Positions 1-27,900 of a DNA stretch of 64,000 nt are shown here, piece by piece; position 1 is the first letter of the stretch, and every line of letters starts with the position of its first letter. The DNA is from Epinephelus fuscoguttatus (lineage: Eukaryota; Chordata; Actinopteri; Perciformes; Serranidae). A model generated the notes under the pieces. That model worked only from the letters and a program-made list of their open reading frames with translations. It made no database searches and was not told the origin of the DNA. Position numbers and translations under genes: made by a program. The DNA is taken from the NCBI RefSeq assembly GCF_011397635.1, contig NC_064759.1, forward strand, positions 15,706,428 to 15,770,427, given 5' to 3'.

Positions 1-419
1 ATGGACACTTTTTGTGCCATCTAGTGGCAGTAAGAGCACAATATACTAATCCATGTAAAAACAAGATGGCAGCCATCTCTGCCAAGTCAGTCTGCAGCTG
101 ATCCCGACACAGAAGTGGACAAAGTCCAAAACCTGATCACATTTTATGGTTGCAACTTGTTTATTTATGATTAATAATGTTTGTAGTTTGATATGGCAAC
201 TAATCTGACCAATTTTAGCAACAGTAACAAGCTGAGGTGCTGGTAATTAGGAAGTACTCCTTTGAAGACATTGAGACTTGATTATTGTTGACAGTGTTGA
301 TGTTTTTATTCATATTTATTCTCAGGTCTCAGGAGGATATTAAAATCTGAATTATTTCCTCTCCAAATCAAATTCAGTGATGTCTTGTCTGGTGTTCCAC
401 AGTAAACAAATAGTTAACG

Positions 420-929
420 GATCAGCGCGCCTCTGGTCGGGTATTTACGGTAGCCGTGCTCTTCCAATCCCGCAGCACCGTCTCCTGCCTGCGGTCACGT
501 CTTGTTGCCAGAACTTCAGTGACGCGGTGACACAGGATTTCAGTGTTATTCATCCCCCCTCTGCGTCTTTTTTCCTTCGTTTAATTGCGTTTATTTTAGC
601 AGCACATCTCACGAGGGGCTGGTCCATCGCTGCAGCAGTTTGTACCCCTGCTTCCAGCCAGCCCCCCTGTTGGAGCCGTTACTGGATGTTTTGTCACGGA
701 CGGTGAGAGAGCTCTGATCCATCAGCCGACGTTAAGACCTCTGAGCTTTAAGGATCAGATTCTTATTTAGAAACGGTTATATAATCTGGTAAACACTGGC
801 GTTTTGTGCGCGGGTCTTTCTCGTTCGTTTCCCAGCTACTTATTTATTCATTTTATTCTGTTGTAGACTAGATAATTCCCGTCCGTGTTCATGCCAGATC
901 TGCAGCGCTTTAGTTTTCCATACCATAGC
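420..929 (+). promoter_or_regulatory. iffo1: CpG-rich iffo1 leader / probable promoter and 5' UTR
   Basis: This stretch is clearly richer in CpG (CGCG, TCGG, CGTG and ACGT steps) than the A/T-rich DNA before it, and it leads directly into the iffo1 start. A donor-like ACG|GTGAGA near 699 and an acceptor-like TTCTGTTGTAG near 866 suggest a short intron in the leader, but this is inference. The reading frame of iffo1 is closed upstream by TAA at 873-875. No TATA box is obvious, which fits a CpG-type promoter. Bases 1-400 show no feature that I can support. Confidence 0.45.
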
Positions 930-15297
<14,368 letters not shown>

Positions 15298-15773
15298 CAC
15301 TTCCTCACTCCGGCTGTAACGGGGGCTGTGGTCACGTGACCTCCGCTGCATCCAGCTACAGTACCACACCAACGCAATACACACCTGTAATTATGGCAAC
15401 ACCATGTTTACATATGAACCTCTTTATTTACGGAGTCATATCGTTAATTCTTTCTGCTGTCCACATAATCAGCTTTGGTCTTAGGAGACTTTGAGCACTG
15501 AAACTGTGACTGAGTAGCAGAGCTGGATTTTTGTCATTACTACTTCATGCAGATGTCACTGCCCTGCAGGGGGGAGGGGTCGTCTTACAGGTGGAGCTTG
15601 TCATGTTGTGATTGACAGAGGGACATTAAGAAAGTAATTCTTATAATGAATTGTCCTGTGAAGATTCAAAAAGTTGAGGATCCTGAATTTATTCTAATTC
15701 TAGTTCTGATGTCATTGCAGTGCAGTGCTGTAGGCTACAGGAAAGCATAGCATGATGTATTCACTCTACACAC

Positions 15774-15779
15774 AATAAA
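15774..15779 (+). other. Candidate iffo1 polyadenylation signal (AATAAA)
   Basis: An AATAAA lies 477 bases after the iffo1 stop codon and is followed by A-rich sequence. It is the first canonical signal that I see in the 3' flank. Use in vivo is not shown by the sequence. Confidence 0.4.
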
Positions 15780-16182
15780 AACACTTAGCCGGGCATCTGA
15801 AGCTAATCAGGCGAATATATGTTGTAAAGTCACCAAAACTAACCCTAGAAAATGTACTCCACACAAGCCTACAGGCCAAGAAAAGACGGAGCAGGATCGT
15901 TTCAGGCTAAAAGTACTGAAACAAAGGTCCTGAGCGATGTTTGCATGGGACTAGTACTACCTGAACACCTCTCATGATTTGTGATAACTGCGGGGGTCAT
16001 TTGTGATCATAATACTGCGTGAATCTGCCATGCCTATAACTTGTCAAGTAAAAATTCCACCACAAATGACTAACTATGTACTGTTGCCATTTTGTTTTTT
16101 GGGAGCTAGAAGTGACCATTTTTAGAGCGTCTGTGAGGGTGGACACCTCATGACTTAAAGCAGCCACATACTTAATTATGCA

Positions 16183-16365
16183 TAAACTTTAGGCTTTAAT
16201 AAAGTGTAAACAGCCGAGATATATACAGTCGTCATGAACATGGAAATTAGCAATCGAGACCAAACCCATTTTTTGTACCAGGCTGTAAACATGTTTATTT
16301 CTGGAGCCAGCCTTAAGTGGCCATTCAAGGTACTGCAGTTTTTGGCGTCACTTTTCACTGCAGTG
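16183..16365. repeat. Dispersed repeat, copy 1
   Basis: It shares with 20701-20975 the ordered motifs GGCTTTAATAAA, GTAAAC, GTCATGAA, TTTTTGTACCAGGCTGT, AACATGTTTATTTCTG, GAGCCAGCC and CTGCAGTTTTTGGC. It is a decayed member of a common fish repeat of unknown class. It is shorter than copy 2 because a block after TTTATTTCTG is missing. Confidence 0.7.
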
Positions 16366-17404
16366 GTTGCCGCTTGACCTACAAAATTTCCCTTAACACA
16401 GAGGTCATGTGATAATTTTAGTTCCCTGTGACATCTCTGTGATTTGGGGTGATTTCTGCCTCTTTCCCGGTCGAGAATTATGGAGGCTGCCTTGGCAATT
16501 ATAAATGAATGTTTTGACAGCAGTTTGAATGCAAAGTCAGGAGGCTCATCTTGCTACACAATATAGATGTGAATGCGGAGCCTTGACATCATATCCAGGG
16601 GATAATGTCAGTAAATTTAAGTCACATACAGACAAGGGGGATGCTAATTTCTAAATCGCACGAGGTCCCCTGGTAATACTAGTCTTGTGTGAATAGGGTT
16701 CTGAAGCATATTACTGAGTTTGATATTGATGATGAAGAGCTTGAGTCTTTGAAGTCTAATAAGATGTCATGATTCAGCATTTTACCGCCTTACAGCTGCA
16801 GATTCAGAGCCTGCTGTCTACCAGATTAAACCGCAGGCAAAGCAAACCTTAAGTCATAAATAAATCATAACATCTGTGCTTAATTTAGCAAAGCACGAAG
16901 AGGACAAATGAGGCAAAACATGACCAAAACATCAGCTACCAACAGGCTTCTTCCCTTTTGCTGATAAGAATTAGGTATCATCCAGGAAACAGTAAAAGAA
17001 GGTTTTGGTGGTGTGATCACATTAACCCATTTATCTGCTGTAAATTACCCGAACCAGAAATCCACCGTGAATCAGTTAAGTGATTTGTTAAATCTAGACT
17101 AAAGGAATAAATGGGCAACATAACACATCACGTCACAGCACTTCATTATTTTAAGAGCACTCACAACATTGATAGTCAGCATCAGCATCATTTTGGTGCC
17201 AGGTTTAGAAAGAGCAAACTGCATTAACGTAGAAACTCTCATACTAAAAAGAAATCCATCCTAGAATAGGCAGCAAGGGAATTGTTAAATAAGGTCATTT
17301 ACAAAATTTCATCTAAACATCTGAAATGTATGACGGTGTAGAAAGGGCATTGCAAAGAACAAAAGTATATTCATACACATAAGTATGGAGCCGGGGAGGG
17401 GGGT

Positions 17405-17580
17405 AAGATTCAGATAAAAAACTATTATCTCCAAGATTAAAGTTACAAATTTACATAATATACGAGAAAAAACTTGAATATTCTCCGACATTATAAAGTC
17501 ATAAATTTGTGAGAAAATTTTCAAAATTTCTCTGAGATTTAAGTCACAAATTTTTAAGAAAAGAACTCGGAAAAACAGGA
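17405..17580. repeat. A/T-rich low-complexity repeat
   Basis: Loose tandem copies of AAGTCACAAATTT-like and GAGAAAA-like words recur at intervals of about 25-60 bases. It is non-coding and resembles the degenerate low-complexity repeats common in fish intergenic DNA. Confidence 0.5.
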
Positions 17581-20269
17581 ATGAAATCACATCTAACCAA
17601 AAACACATTAAAGCTCTATTGGTGTAAAGACGGGTTGCCGTTACTAGTTAATAGTAAACAGTAAAGACATTTTTTTTTTGTTAGAATATAACCCCCTTTC
17701 CCCGACTTCATTTTTTTTTTTTTAACCTATTCCATGTTACAAATAAGTGATTGATCAATTTTATACACCGTCATAGAAATGCATTGAACATCTCAGATGA
17801 AACTGTTAATGGTGCTTCATAAGAAACCCAAAGTTGCAGTTGACAGCAGAGACGGATGCTGTCAGCGTCAGAGGGCGGCATGTTTATCCTCAGTTTTAAA
17901 TATAGCCGTGGTCTATGTCTTGTGCAGTTGACGTCCAGTCTGCACCCTCTCGAAGCTGATCTGGAGTCAGCGTTGGCTCGTCATTCTGCTCTCTGGCGGT
18001 AAAAGTACTGTGTGACAAAGTGCACTGACGCCCAAGTGTCATGTAGCTCTTACTAATTAGTTTTATTTTCAGCAGCAATGCTTAGATTAGAGTCAGGTCC
18101 TGTGCGTTGAACAAGAAAAGATTGTCATAAAATAATGTAAGTTAGCCGTTGAGTGCCAAAATAAGATGGTGAGAATGAATCAACAGGAAATTGCTGTAAA
18201 AAAAAAAAAGACTAAATATAGCTGCCGAGGCTATTTCACCAAGGTGCTTGATGTATATAACTAAACCTATTTTTGAGCCTGTTTGCACATAGAAAGGAAG
18301 AGCAAAGCAAAAATGTATATGAAACAATCAGCACTATTGTACAACATGTAACATAAAAATGTAGACGAGCTGAAAATAGAAACCTATATTTCTTCTATTC
18401 ATATTTCATCTTTTACTTGTTGCAGGTGGGGTACTAGAATAATGAATTAAACACGAACACATACCTCATTTTGACTTTATTTATGTTTTTCTGGGCACAT
18501 TTAACCATGAACTTTAACTCACTGCTGCAGTAAAACACATATTAGCATACTGCTGTCAGGGGAACGCCCCTCTGCCATCACTGCTCTGTGATCAGACACT
18601 GTTGTCTAAATATAGTCCTGGCTGTAGTTTCTTCTGTGTGGTTGTACCAGGTGAGATATTTCTTCTGCTTCTACTGCGACTCACACTTCAACGCTTTGTT
18701 ATCACACAGCCGGAGGACAGATCTGAAGCTTATATAAACTCATGCATGTGTGGCTGTTGGAATCAGCTGAGCGCGCTAATTGCAGCGTTTCCACTACTGT
18801 TTGAATTCAGAAGGAGGATGTCTGTCAAGGATAAATTGTGTGCGACATACAACACGCCATTTCCCTTTGTACAGTTTTTCTTTCACGCACTGAGTGAGTC
18901 TCTATGTATGCATGTGCCAGTGTGTATGTTTCTGGGTGTTATGTCTGTATACTGAGTGTTTTTAAAAAGACTTTAACCGGTGCAGATGCACAACATGAAG
19001 AAGAAGGAAACATAGCAAGTCCAATTTGTTGTCTCATTGTGTGTAGCATTTGAGACTGAGCTGTCTTTTTGACAATAATCACCCCTAAAATTGTAAATAT
19101 TTAAATCAAATGACGATGGAGTTCTTTTGTTTTTCCATTGGTACTTTTTCTTTATGAGTGTATGTGGCTGCCAAATAAAGTCAGTTTAAAAATAACTCAA
19201 GTTAAAACAAAAAACAACAAAACAAAAAAGCAGATCCTCTGAAATGCAAATGCTTTAGCGAAATGACTGTACGATGGCTTTGATTATATGTGTAAAGGAA
19301 ATATAGCTTTGAATATTTACTTGTGTTCAAAGACTGCAAGCAAAGATCGTCGACTGTCACACACCTGGAAAGAAACATAAGATAAGAAAAAATGACCCGA
19401 TTGCTTTATTTAGCTGATCAACGGAAATTATGGCAGTTAAAGACAAAAAACATGTTTTTTTTGTCACTTCTCTCAGATTTTAACAGATGAGACAAGATAT
19501 TATGATTCAATTTGTGTCCTAAAACAATCTGCTGATAATCCGGAGTGTTGGCTGAGTACTCCAGATGTGTGACGATGCAGCTTTAAACATCAAGACAGTA
19601 ATTTAGGCTAAATAGCTTCCCTGCAGAGCTACAGTATGTAACAAGAGAGATTGAAAGAATAAAAGATGCAACTGAGCAACAACATTGTGTGTGATCATTT
19701 CTAAAACATGTGTCTGTTCAGCCTTAAAATTAAAGGGTAAATTCACCCAGATTACAAACGGGGAGTGGAATGGGATTGTGTTTTTGTGCTCACAGCTTAA
19801 TCACATTTCAACATGCAGCATCTCTCTCTCCAGAAACAATGTCTCAGACACTCATCAGCAGGCTACAGAAGCAACTGAACTCTGTGACGTCACTGTTTTG
19901 GAAAAGATGTTGCTGTTGGTATTTTGAATATGAGCACTATAAATGAAACTCAGCAACTTTCCACTGTAAAACGATCTGCAGAGGAGGAGCAGTGTGACAG
20001 TGTATTTACTCCTTTGAGGTACTTTTATTTTATGCCACAGTAAACTTCTACTGTGCTACATCAACTTTTCAGAAGGAAATATTATACCCTTTACTCCACT
20101 AGATTGTTTTGACAGCTTTACTTACTTTTCAGATTAAGATTTCCATCATATATCACGTGCTGACCTCAAAAAATACATTGTTTAAGATTAAATCAGTGGC
20201 TCGCAGCATTTTTAAAAGTGGTGTCTGGACTGGTGGGGACTCATCTGTGATATTTTCAGACGTCTATAG

Positions 20270-20440
20270 TAGTTGATATTGTTGCCTCACAGCAAGAGGG
20301 CTCCTGGTCCAAACCCAGGGTGGGCGAACTTTTTTCTGGGTTCTCCGGCTTCCTCCCACAGTCCAAAGACATGCAAGTTAGCTTAATTGGTGACCCTAAA
20401 TTGCCCATAGGTGTGAATGTGAGCGTGAAGTTTTTAGTTG
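20270..20440 (+). repeat. tRNA-derived SINE fragment
   Basis: It carries GCCTCACAGCAAGAGGGCTC, GGCTTCCTCCCACAGTCCAA and GGTGACCCTAAATTGCCC from the SINE also seen at 5474 and 40390. The tRNA-like head is mostly lost and the copy stops soon after GTGAATGTGAGCGTG. It supports the uninterrupted order used to define the nest at 5-8.6 kb. Confidence 0.8.
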
Positions 20441-20700
20441 TTCCATTAAAGAGACATTTCTCCTCTCAGATGGTTCAATTCAAATCACTGTTTGATCCCC
20501 AAAGATGTCAGATTATCTCACAATTTACCCTCCCCATCATCTCATGACCCCCCAGATTTATTTTGTGACCCTTTGAGAGGGTCCTATATGGATGGGAATG
20601 TGGTGCTGTGGAGGGGCAAGGGTGGATGTGATGTGACTGAGAACCTGTGGCAACGCCTCACAGACAGCATGTCACTCAGAGCGTCCCCACCCTTATGTAT

Positions 20701-20975
20701 GCGTAACTTTAAGCCTTAATAAAATGTAAACTAGTGAGTTATGTAAAAATACCCCGCCCGCCCCCCCCCGTTCAGTTGTCATGAATGTCAAATTAGCTAC
20801 AGAGACCAAAATCATTTTTGTACCAGGCTGTGAACATGTTTATTTCTGCTGTAAAGTCCGGCATTTTAACATGGGGGCGTATGAGGATTGGCTCGTTTTT
20901 GGAGCCAGCCTCAAGTAGCCATTGGAGGAACTGCAAATTTTTGGCACTTTTAACATCGGCCTCTGCCCGAGAGGT
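20701..20975. repeat. Dispersed repeat, copy 2
   Basis: This is the longer copy of the repeat at 16183-16365, with an extra block TAAAGTCCGGCATTTTAAC and a C-rich run (CGCCCGCCCCCCCCCG) near 20756. It has no coding potential. Confidence 0.7.
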
Positions 20976-21539
20976 TCCTGCATGGTTGGGAACCACTGGA
21001 CTAAACTACCAAAAAATAAAGTAGTTTAGCTCCACATAAACCAGCTACAATACAATCCTCAGCCACAGGAGCCATTCTGCTACAGGATGAGGACTTTTAC
21101 TTTGATGCTTTAATATATTTAGCTGCTAACAATTCTGTACTTTTACTCAGATAGCTTTTTGAGTTTTTTTGAGTGCACTGACTATCTGCGTAGATAGGAA
21201 GGAATAAGTGAGTGTCTGAGATTTTTTTATTTTGGGTGAAATGTTTTTCAGTTTCCACTGATTTCACTGAAGAAAAGCCCAAATTACAACGTGTAGGAAA
21301 CCTGAGTGGTGTAATCTGAGTAATCATATGATTAAAAATATAACATGACTTAAAAACAGAAATGAAATCGTAACCGTCACTGTCAAAAACGATTTGCTCC
21401 TCCATCATGTTGTTGACACGCGTTGACTGCACAGAGAGCAGCCCCTTTGATTCGTTCTGCCATCAGATCTTACAGTTTGCATGGAAAGTGATGAGGCTTT
21501 GATGCAGAAACATTAGTCACATGGGTCTGCCTGTGAGAG

Positions 21540-21749
21540 CTGAACGTGTAAACAGGACAGCAGCAGCACATTGGTAGAGATCAGTGGGCGGAGGAGACAG
21601 GAAGACAGGAAGATATCACCAGGTAAGGAAATAGTGACACAGAGGATGGGTAGAGTGAGTGAGAGGGCAGAGAGAAAGAAAGAGAGAGTCGCACCTTGAG
21701 GAAGTTAACAAAACATTAGAAGGAGAGCAAAGAGCACATCATATTGAAG
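21540..21749 (+). promoter_or_regulatory. Probable non-coding first exon of the ltbr-like gene
   Basis: A strong donor TTGAAG|GTAAGT ends at 21749, and the first coding exon begins at an acceptor (CTCCATAG) just one base before the ATG. A spliced leader exon is therefore needed, and this purine-rich (GAGAGA/GGAAGACAGG) stretch is the best candidate. A second donor-like CCAG|GTAAGG lies at 21621. The 5' limit is not defined by the sequence. Confidence 0.5.
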
Positions 21750-21929
21750 GTAAGTCTGTTTTTTTTTTGTTGTTCTTGTTGATATTTCAAAATCACAGCT
21801 TATTTGTGATATGAGAAGTTTTGTAGGGACACTAAACTTTACAGAACATGCCCTTTCAATGTGGAGTTTTAAGCTGACCACTTGATATCTGCCATTTATT
21901 TTTATATTTTCTACATTGTTCTCCATAGG

Positions 21930-24900
21930 ATGGGACCTGTGCAATGTTTTGTGATGCTCTTGATGTTACGCGTGAAGTTGGTGCTCACCCTCCCACTGGT
22001 AACAATGTCCTTCATCCTCACTTCCTCTACTTATAAAATATAAATGATGCTACAGAAAACAAGAAATGTTTGCTTCTTAAGTATACAAAATAGCTGTCCA
22101 CTGTATAAACATGTATGAACGTGTGAATCAGGATTTTGCAGAGTATAGAGGTTTGTATTTAATTGTGTTAATGTGTTAACAGAATGATGAGACCATATAT
22201 TTCAATGCTGGAGACAGACAGTGTAAATTGTGCCCTCCAGGTAAGGTTACATCTGGCGTGAGCGTCTTCTGTTTCTGTATCTGTTTTTCTGTCTGTTCCT
22301 CATTTCGCTTTGACTCACTGCTTGTAATGAATTAATCAGCACTTGTTCATATTTGGAAATGACTATGATCCACTGAGGCTTACAGTACCTATTTTTCTCT
22401 CTCTGTGAGTGCACGTCCTCTCTGTTGATGAAAAATGACGCACACCACACACAGAGTTTGAGCTGTATGACCACATCCTTCATTAATATGCACTCTGGGT
22501 GAGCAGCCTCTCTCTGCTCTGTATCTCATCCGGTTGTTCTCATTTGTTTTTCTCTGTTCTGACAGGTATGTATCAGAAGTCTTGTCTTGAGTGTGAAAGC
22601 TGTCCTGCTGGAAGCTACACGACTCAGCTGAACCGTGAAGAAAAATGCCATTTCTGTTCAGGAGACTGCAGACCAGGTAAAGAAACTATGAGTCATACCA
22701 ACTCAGTGGTTTCATCCATCACTGATGATGATGATACCAGTGTGACCTTTAGGGTTTCTATATTAAACAGAAAAAAATATAAATCACTTTGCATATCTAG
22801 AAATGACTTTTCATTTCTGTGATTACAATCCCTAAAATCACCTGTTTTTTTCCCCACTGTCTCAGAGTTTAATCTGAAGGTGATACAGGAGTGTACCAAC
22901 ACATCCAATGTGAAGTGTGTCTGTGAGGACGGTTATGAATGCAACCATGAGGTCCCATACTCAACAGACTGCAGATTCTGTGTCAAGATCAAGACAAGGA
23001 CCACAACTGGTAAATACTGAGCAGTGCAGACTTTCAACTCTGTCAGATTAGACTCGGCCAGCAGGGGGCCTCACGATAAAGAAAATATACCTTTGAAGTC
23101 TTCACTGACTGTGAGCGAGAATGACCCATAACGATACTGAAGGCTGTTCAAACTGTTATTTGCACATATGACAGTAATGAAAATTGATCAGGGCTCTCGT
23201 CTGAGCTGAGCTGTGGGGGATCCCCTCTCAGCACTACATGAAATATTTTTAGATCCTTAGAATAGTGATACCACAGTGTAAAAATACACCATTACTGACA
23301 ATAGTGCTACAAATAAGCAAGTATTGGCAGGGAAGTATATTCAAACATTGAACATAGTTGTATTCATTTTGATAAAAGGTCCCTCTCACAGAGTCATCAT
23401 GGACATGTACATCTCAAACGTGCAGTGTGTAGGATTTAGGGGGGCATATTGGCAGAAATTAAATACGTTTTACGTGTTTTCTTCTGTGCGTAATCACCTG
23501 AAACTAAGAATCGTAAATGGTACCTTAAAATGTGCCGTTATGTACCCATCACATTCTCACTACCAAGTTGTCAATACCAAGGCTTGGTCAGTGGCCTTAC
23601 ACATCAAGCAATGATGCTTTAAGTACCCCTCCAGTGTCAGTTTTGGACATTCAGGGACGGCATGTCAATTTACACTCATTGCATGTGTGTTTTTTCAAAA
23701 TAAACTCCTGATTTCCCTGGAAATGTATGGTTACTGCTTGCTTACAGTGTCTTTTTAAAATCATTGTGTTAAGGTTTACTTCCTTAGATATGCACAACAA
23801 AAGCAGGTGGTTAGGTTTAGAAAAAAAAAACCCAACATAATGTTTTGACTTAAAATCAGTGTGTTACTTACATAATGTAACGACTTACGTCACTAGCATA
23901 GTAGGCTACACATACTAGCACATTACGTTAATTGAATTTGGGTTCTCTTGGGTGAAAGTCCGGAGTTTGTTTGATCCATTCACCACTCCTCCCACCTGCC
24001 CTAAGCAGTCTTTCTCACCTTTTATACTACGACAGAAATTGCCTCTGCATATCGGTATCTGATGCCGAGGGCCACTGATCAAGTGTCGGTATTTGACAAA
24101 TTGAGAGTAAGACCGAGTTGCTTCCATAGAGTCCTCTGTGTTGTCTTTACAGTAGCTCAGAACAGACAAACCAAACTCCAGCTCTAGATAGAGCCATTTG
24201 TGTTTTTGCGTCAGCCACTGTAGTTCTCCTCCTTGCTTATCACATGGTACAAGTTTCAGTTGGTTGCAATCTGCAACCTCACCACTAGATGCCACTAAAT
24301 CCTACATGCTAAACCTTTAAACCTGGGTGATAAGAAATAATGAACCATTGCATATTTTACAGATAGATATAGATTTATAAAATATAAGATATGAAACTTT
24401 TACCCCGTCCAAAAAGTCTTTAGACAATGTCAAAAATGCATGTCAATCAGACGAAGACTGTTCTTCACACTAACAGAAAAGCTGGTGCTTTGAAGACTTT
24501 TGAAAGTACTGTTTTTAAACTTTGTTGTATCTCAGCCTTCATTGTTAGATGACAGTTGAAAGATGACAGGAAATGAAAAGAGAGATAGAGAAAGAGAGAG
24601 AGACAGGAAAACGGTCCTTGGCCGGATGTGTATCAGTACAGCTCAGGGTCAGGGCCTTAACCCTGAGACCACCAGGGTGCCACAAAGATACAACAAAGAT
24701 GAATGTATCTGCAAAGTAAGTGCAGCTGTCGGCTAAATGTATTTAGCTTAACTGAAAAAAACCCTCATCAGTACCTCAAAACATAGGCTGATGATGAGTG
24801 AGAATGAGATTCCAACCTCTCGTATTTTTCCTACCTCACGCTCTACATATTATTTTTACTTGCTCTACTATTAATTTCAGTGGAGCACATTTTCCTTTTA

Positions 24901-27900
24901 AAATCTCTGACCCCTCTCAGTTGTTTTAATTTTGTTCATCTAATATTAATTTTCCTGCAAACAAAGCTGTTTTTTATGGAAACGTGATGTATTCACTTTC
25001 GAAACAAAATTCTTCTCTGTTTTTCTGAATGAAGATTATTATCTCGAGTCAGAGAAACAAGAATTAATTTTTTCCATGAAAACGTTTCTCAGAATTGTGA
25101 GATAATAATCTGCTTAATTTAGAACAACAGGCCAACATTTGTTTCAAAGTATTGCCTGTCATCACATTAACCAATAAAACTACACACTCTCTCTCTCACC
25201 TGCAGATGTTTCTCATGTATATCTGTACAGTTAATTGCATTTAGGCTACTGCTGTTGCCATAACATGTGAGTGAGATTTTGTTTGGTCTTGTGTTCTCCC
25301 TTTGAAATCTGAAATCAAATCTGTGACGTTTTTTGTTCTCCGGAAGCAGCAACTCCAGCCAGAGATAAACACACACCTTCCACAACTTCCTCAGGACATA
25401 GCAGCTCTTCCGCCAAACCCTGCCAATTTCCCAAGTAAGTCCTGGATTTCCTTAGATAAAGTACATAATGAATTCAACACAGAGTGGAGTTTAAAAACTT
25501 CAGCTTCATATGAATCCCCAAATCTAGATGACAAAATAATCCCAAAGTTATTGTAGCATTTGGTGTGGTCATTACAGATAGCCTATTGCACACTGTCCTT
25601 GTTCATTGTGCCACATATTTCAGATACCTGAGATATTCAACACTTCTCTTTTATCTCACACAGGTGTGGCACGCAGACAGTCCTACGGCCAGGAAATGGC
25701 ACACATCTCAAAGGACATGAGCATGAGAGGAGTATGTGGAGTGTTTTGTATTTTCAATGGATTTCTATTGTCTCAAATGATGGCAAAGGCAGTTATTCCA
25801 AACTAAAACACCTCATGGAATGTTGTGAAATTCTGTACAGACATTTACGATCCACAGAGGATGAATCCTACTGACTTTGGTATTTCCTCTGGTGCCACCA
25901 GCAAGTCAGAGTCTTTAAATATCTCAGCATCTGTGGATGGATTGAAACTAAATTTTGTACAGACATTCGTAGTTCCCAGAGAATTTATTTTACCAACTTT
26001 GCTGAGCCTTAGGCTTTTCCACTGGCACGACCAGTAGATTGTTTTTTGAGGTTTTGAGTGCAATTTCTTTACATGCTGAATGGACTGGCACAACATTTGT
26101 TTCAGACATTCATGTCCTGCTAAGGGCGAATATTTATAGCTGAAGTGATGCCTGTTGCTGACTTTTCTGCTAGCTCTACAACCAAATGCCTGCTAAACTA
26201 ATGGCATTCCCATCAGCCTCAGCTGTACTTTATGAAATGTGATAGTTAGCAAGTGTTAGCATGCTAGCAGGCTTAACTATGGTGGCAAACCTGGTAAAAA
26301 TCACCTGCTTCACATCAGCATCTTAGTATTGTCATTGCAAGGCAACCCAAACACTGGGAAATATGTTGGCATTATATGTTTCTGCAAACCTCGGATATGT
26401 CAAATTTGTATGTTCTCATGTAGCAGATATGTTTAAACTTCCTTTCAGGAACTTTCAGAGCTTAATTGACATTATACAACCATAACGAAATTGCAAATGT
26501 GTCATCCTCAAATGGTGCAGAAAACTTCATACATATAACAATAAAATCTAAACAATAGCAGTAAGCAGCAGCAAACTCCTGTAAAGGTGCAGTATGACAA
26601 AAGTGGAGTGATGTCAGTGGAATTTTACATTTCAACAATGCTGTGTTTAACACAATGCTGTGTTTAACACATAAAAAACAATTAAAAAGATCATATTTTG
26701 GTTTTAAATACTCATATATAAGAAAAAAATACTTTTTTTTGAGGCACAATCACTTCTGGAAACACACAACTGAAAAAACAACAACACATGTATGCAGCTA
26801 TGTCTCACAGTGGCCTGCAGCTTGGCAGGTGTCTCCCCAGGGTAACACATCATCCACCATCCCAACCACTTCCCAGTGACAAATTCAGCTCATATGCTAC
26901 GTCACGTTAGAAACGTTGATATAATACAAATGTGCAAATGTAACATATTTCTAGTTTGTAGAAACGTACGACGCCAACATTTTCGACTTTTGTTTCTCTC
27001 TCTCAGACAAGATGAGCAGTCAGCTGGCGGCCATCTTGTGTCCAGTGGTTGCCGTGGGATGCTTGGCACTTGTGATCCTGCTCTTTGTTCGTCGCCCCGG
27101 AGATGAAACATGTTTCAAGCAAGGTAAGATGGTGCTTACATCCAGGACAGGTTCAATCACTGGGGTGCTGTCCACTGTTCTAATCCAATACACATTTTGA
27201 CACATTAGGGAAATATCTCCTCATAGTCCACTTGCTGTTTGTTTTGTGTGTGTGCTGTAGCGACTACTATTGCTGCTAAGAGGATAAGTCGGTTCTTAAC
27301 TGTGACACAAACAAATTGATGCAGAAGTCCAGATGCGTTTTATCACGTAAAAGACTTTAGAAAAACTAAAGCAAGATTTAACAAAACATGACACGTGAGA
27401 AGACGGGCAACAGAATATTGGAGCCAAACTCACACTTTCTGTCATACCAGTGGGTGAACAGGTGATATGATGTGAAACCACGCACCCGTGCCAACTGCGA
27501 TTACTAGAAGTTATAGCCAAATAGCCAAAATGTGCGCTAAAGTGCCCTCCTGGGAGCCAAAACGTGACGAGAGAGCGCTGTATGTACCCTTTTTTTTTTT
27601 TCGCCCCTGCCCTTCAAAAAGTCTGTGCACGCCACTGCCAAACGAGCATGTGCAGCCCTAACAAAATGATAAACAACAGAGCAGCTGTGGTAGGGCAGGT
27701 CGTCCACTAATCGGAATGTCAGTGGTTCGATCCCCGAAGTATCCACGAGCAAATGGTAAAACGGAGTTTCTAAAGGTGCACTGATGGGAGGGGGTGTATT
27801 TGTTTGGGTGCTGAGTTCAAATATCAACAATCTTGCTCCAGAATCAGTGACTCCGCCTCTAATCAATCAAACTTTTATGATCACATCTGTTCTGGGAAAC

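Larger units (their letters stand above)
15800..21500. other. Intergenic stretch between iffo1 and the ltbr-like gene
   Basis: No exon could be supported here. It holds two copies of one old dispersed repeat (16183-16365 and 20701-20975), an A/T-rich low-complexity patch (17405-17580) and a SINE fragment (20270-20440). The open stretch at 18602-18955 (117 codons) has no recognisable domain or splice context and is not called a gene. The remainder (18960-20270, 21000-21500) shows nothing that I can name. Confidence 0.6.

Noticed and set aside
891-929. Upstream in-frame ATG as the iffo1 start
   Set aside because: The context is weak (T at -3), whereas the ATG at 930 has A at -3 and reproduces the conserved MNPL start. 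The upstream start remains possible and would add 13 residues.
18602-18955. 117-codon open frame downstream of iffo1
   Set aside because: It has no recognisable domain, no signal for expression and ordinary intergenic composition. Its length is within chance for this base composition.
27679-27745. Possible tRNA gene
   Set aside because: Only the internal promoter-like boxes are present; arms do not pair into a cloverleaf. It is a SINE head.
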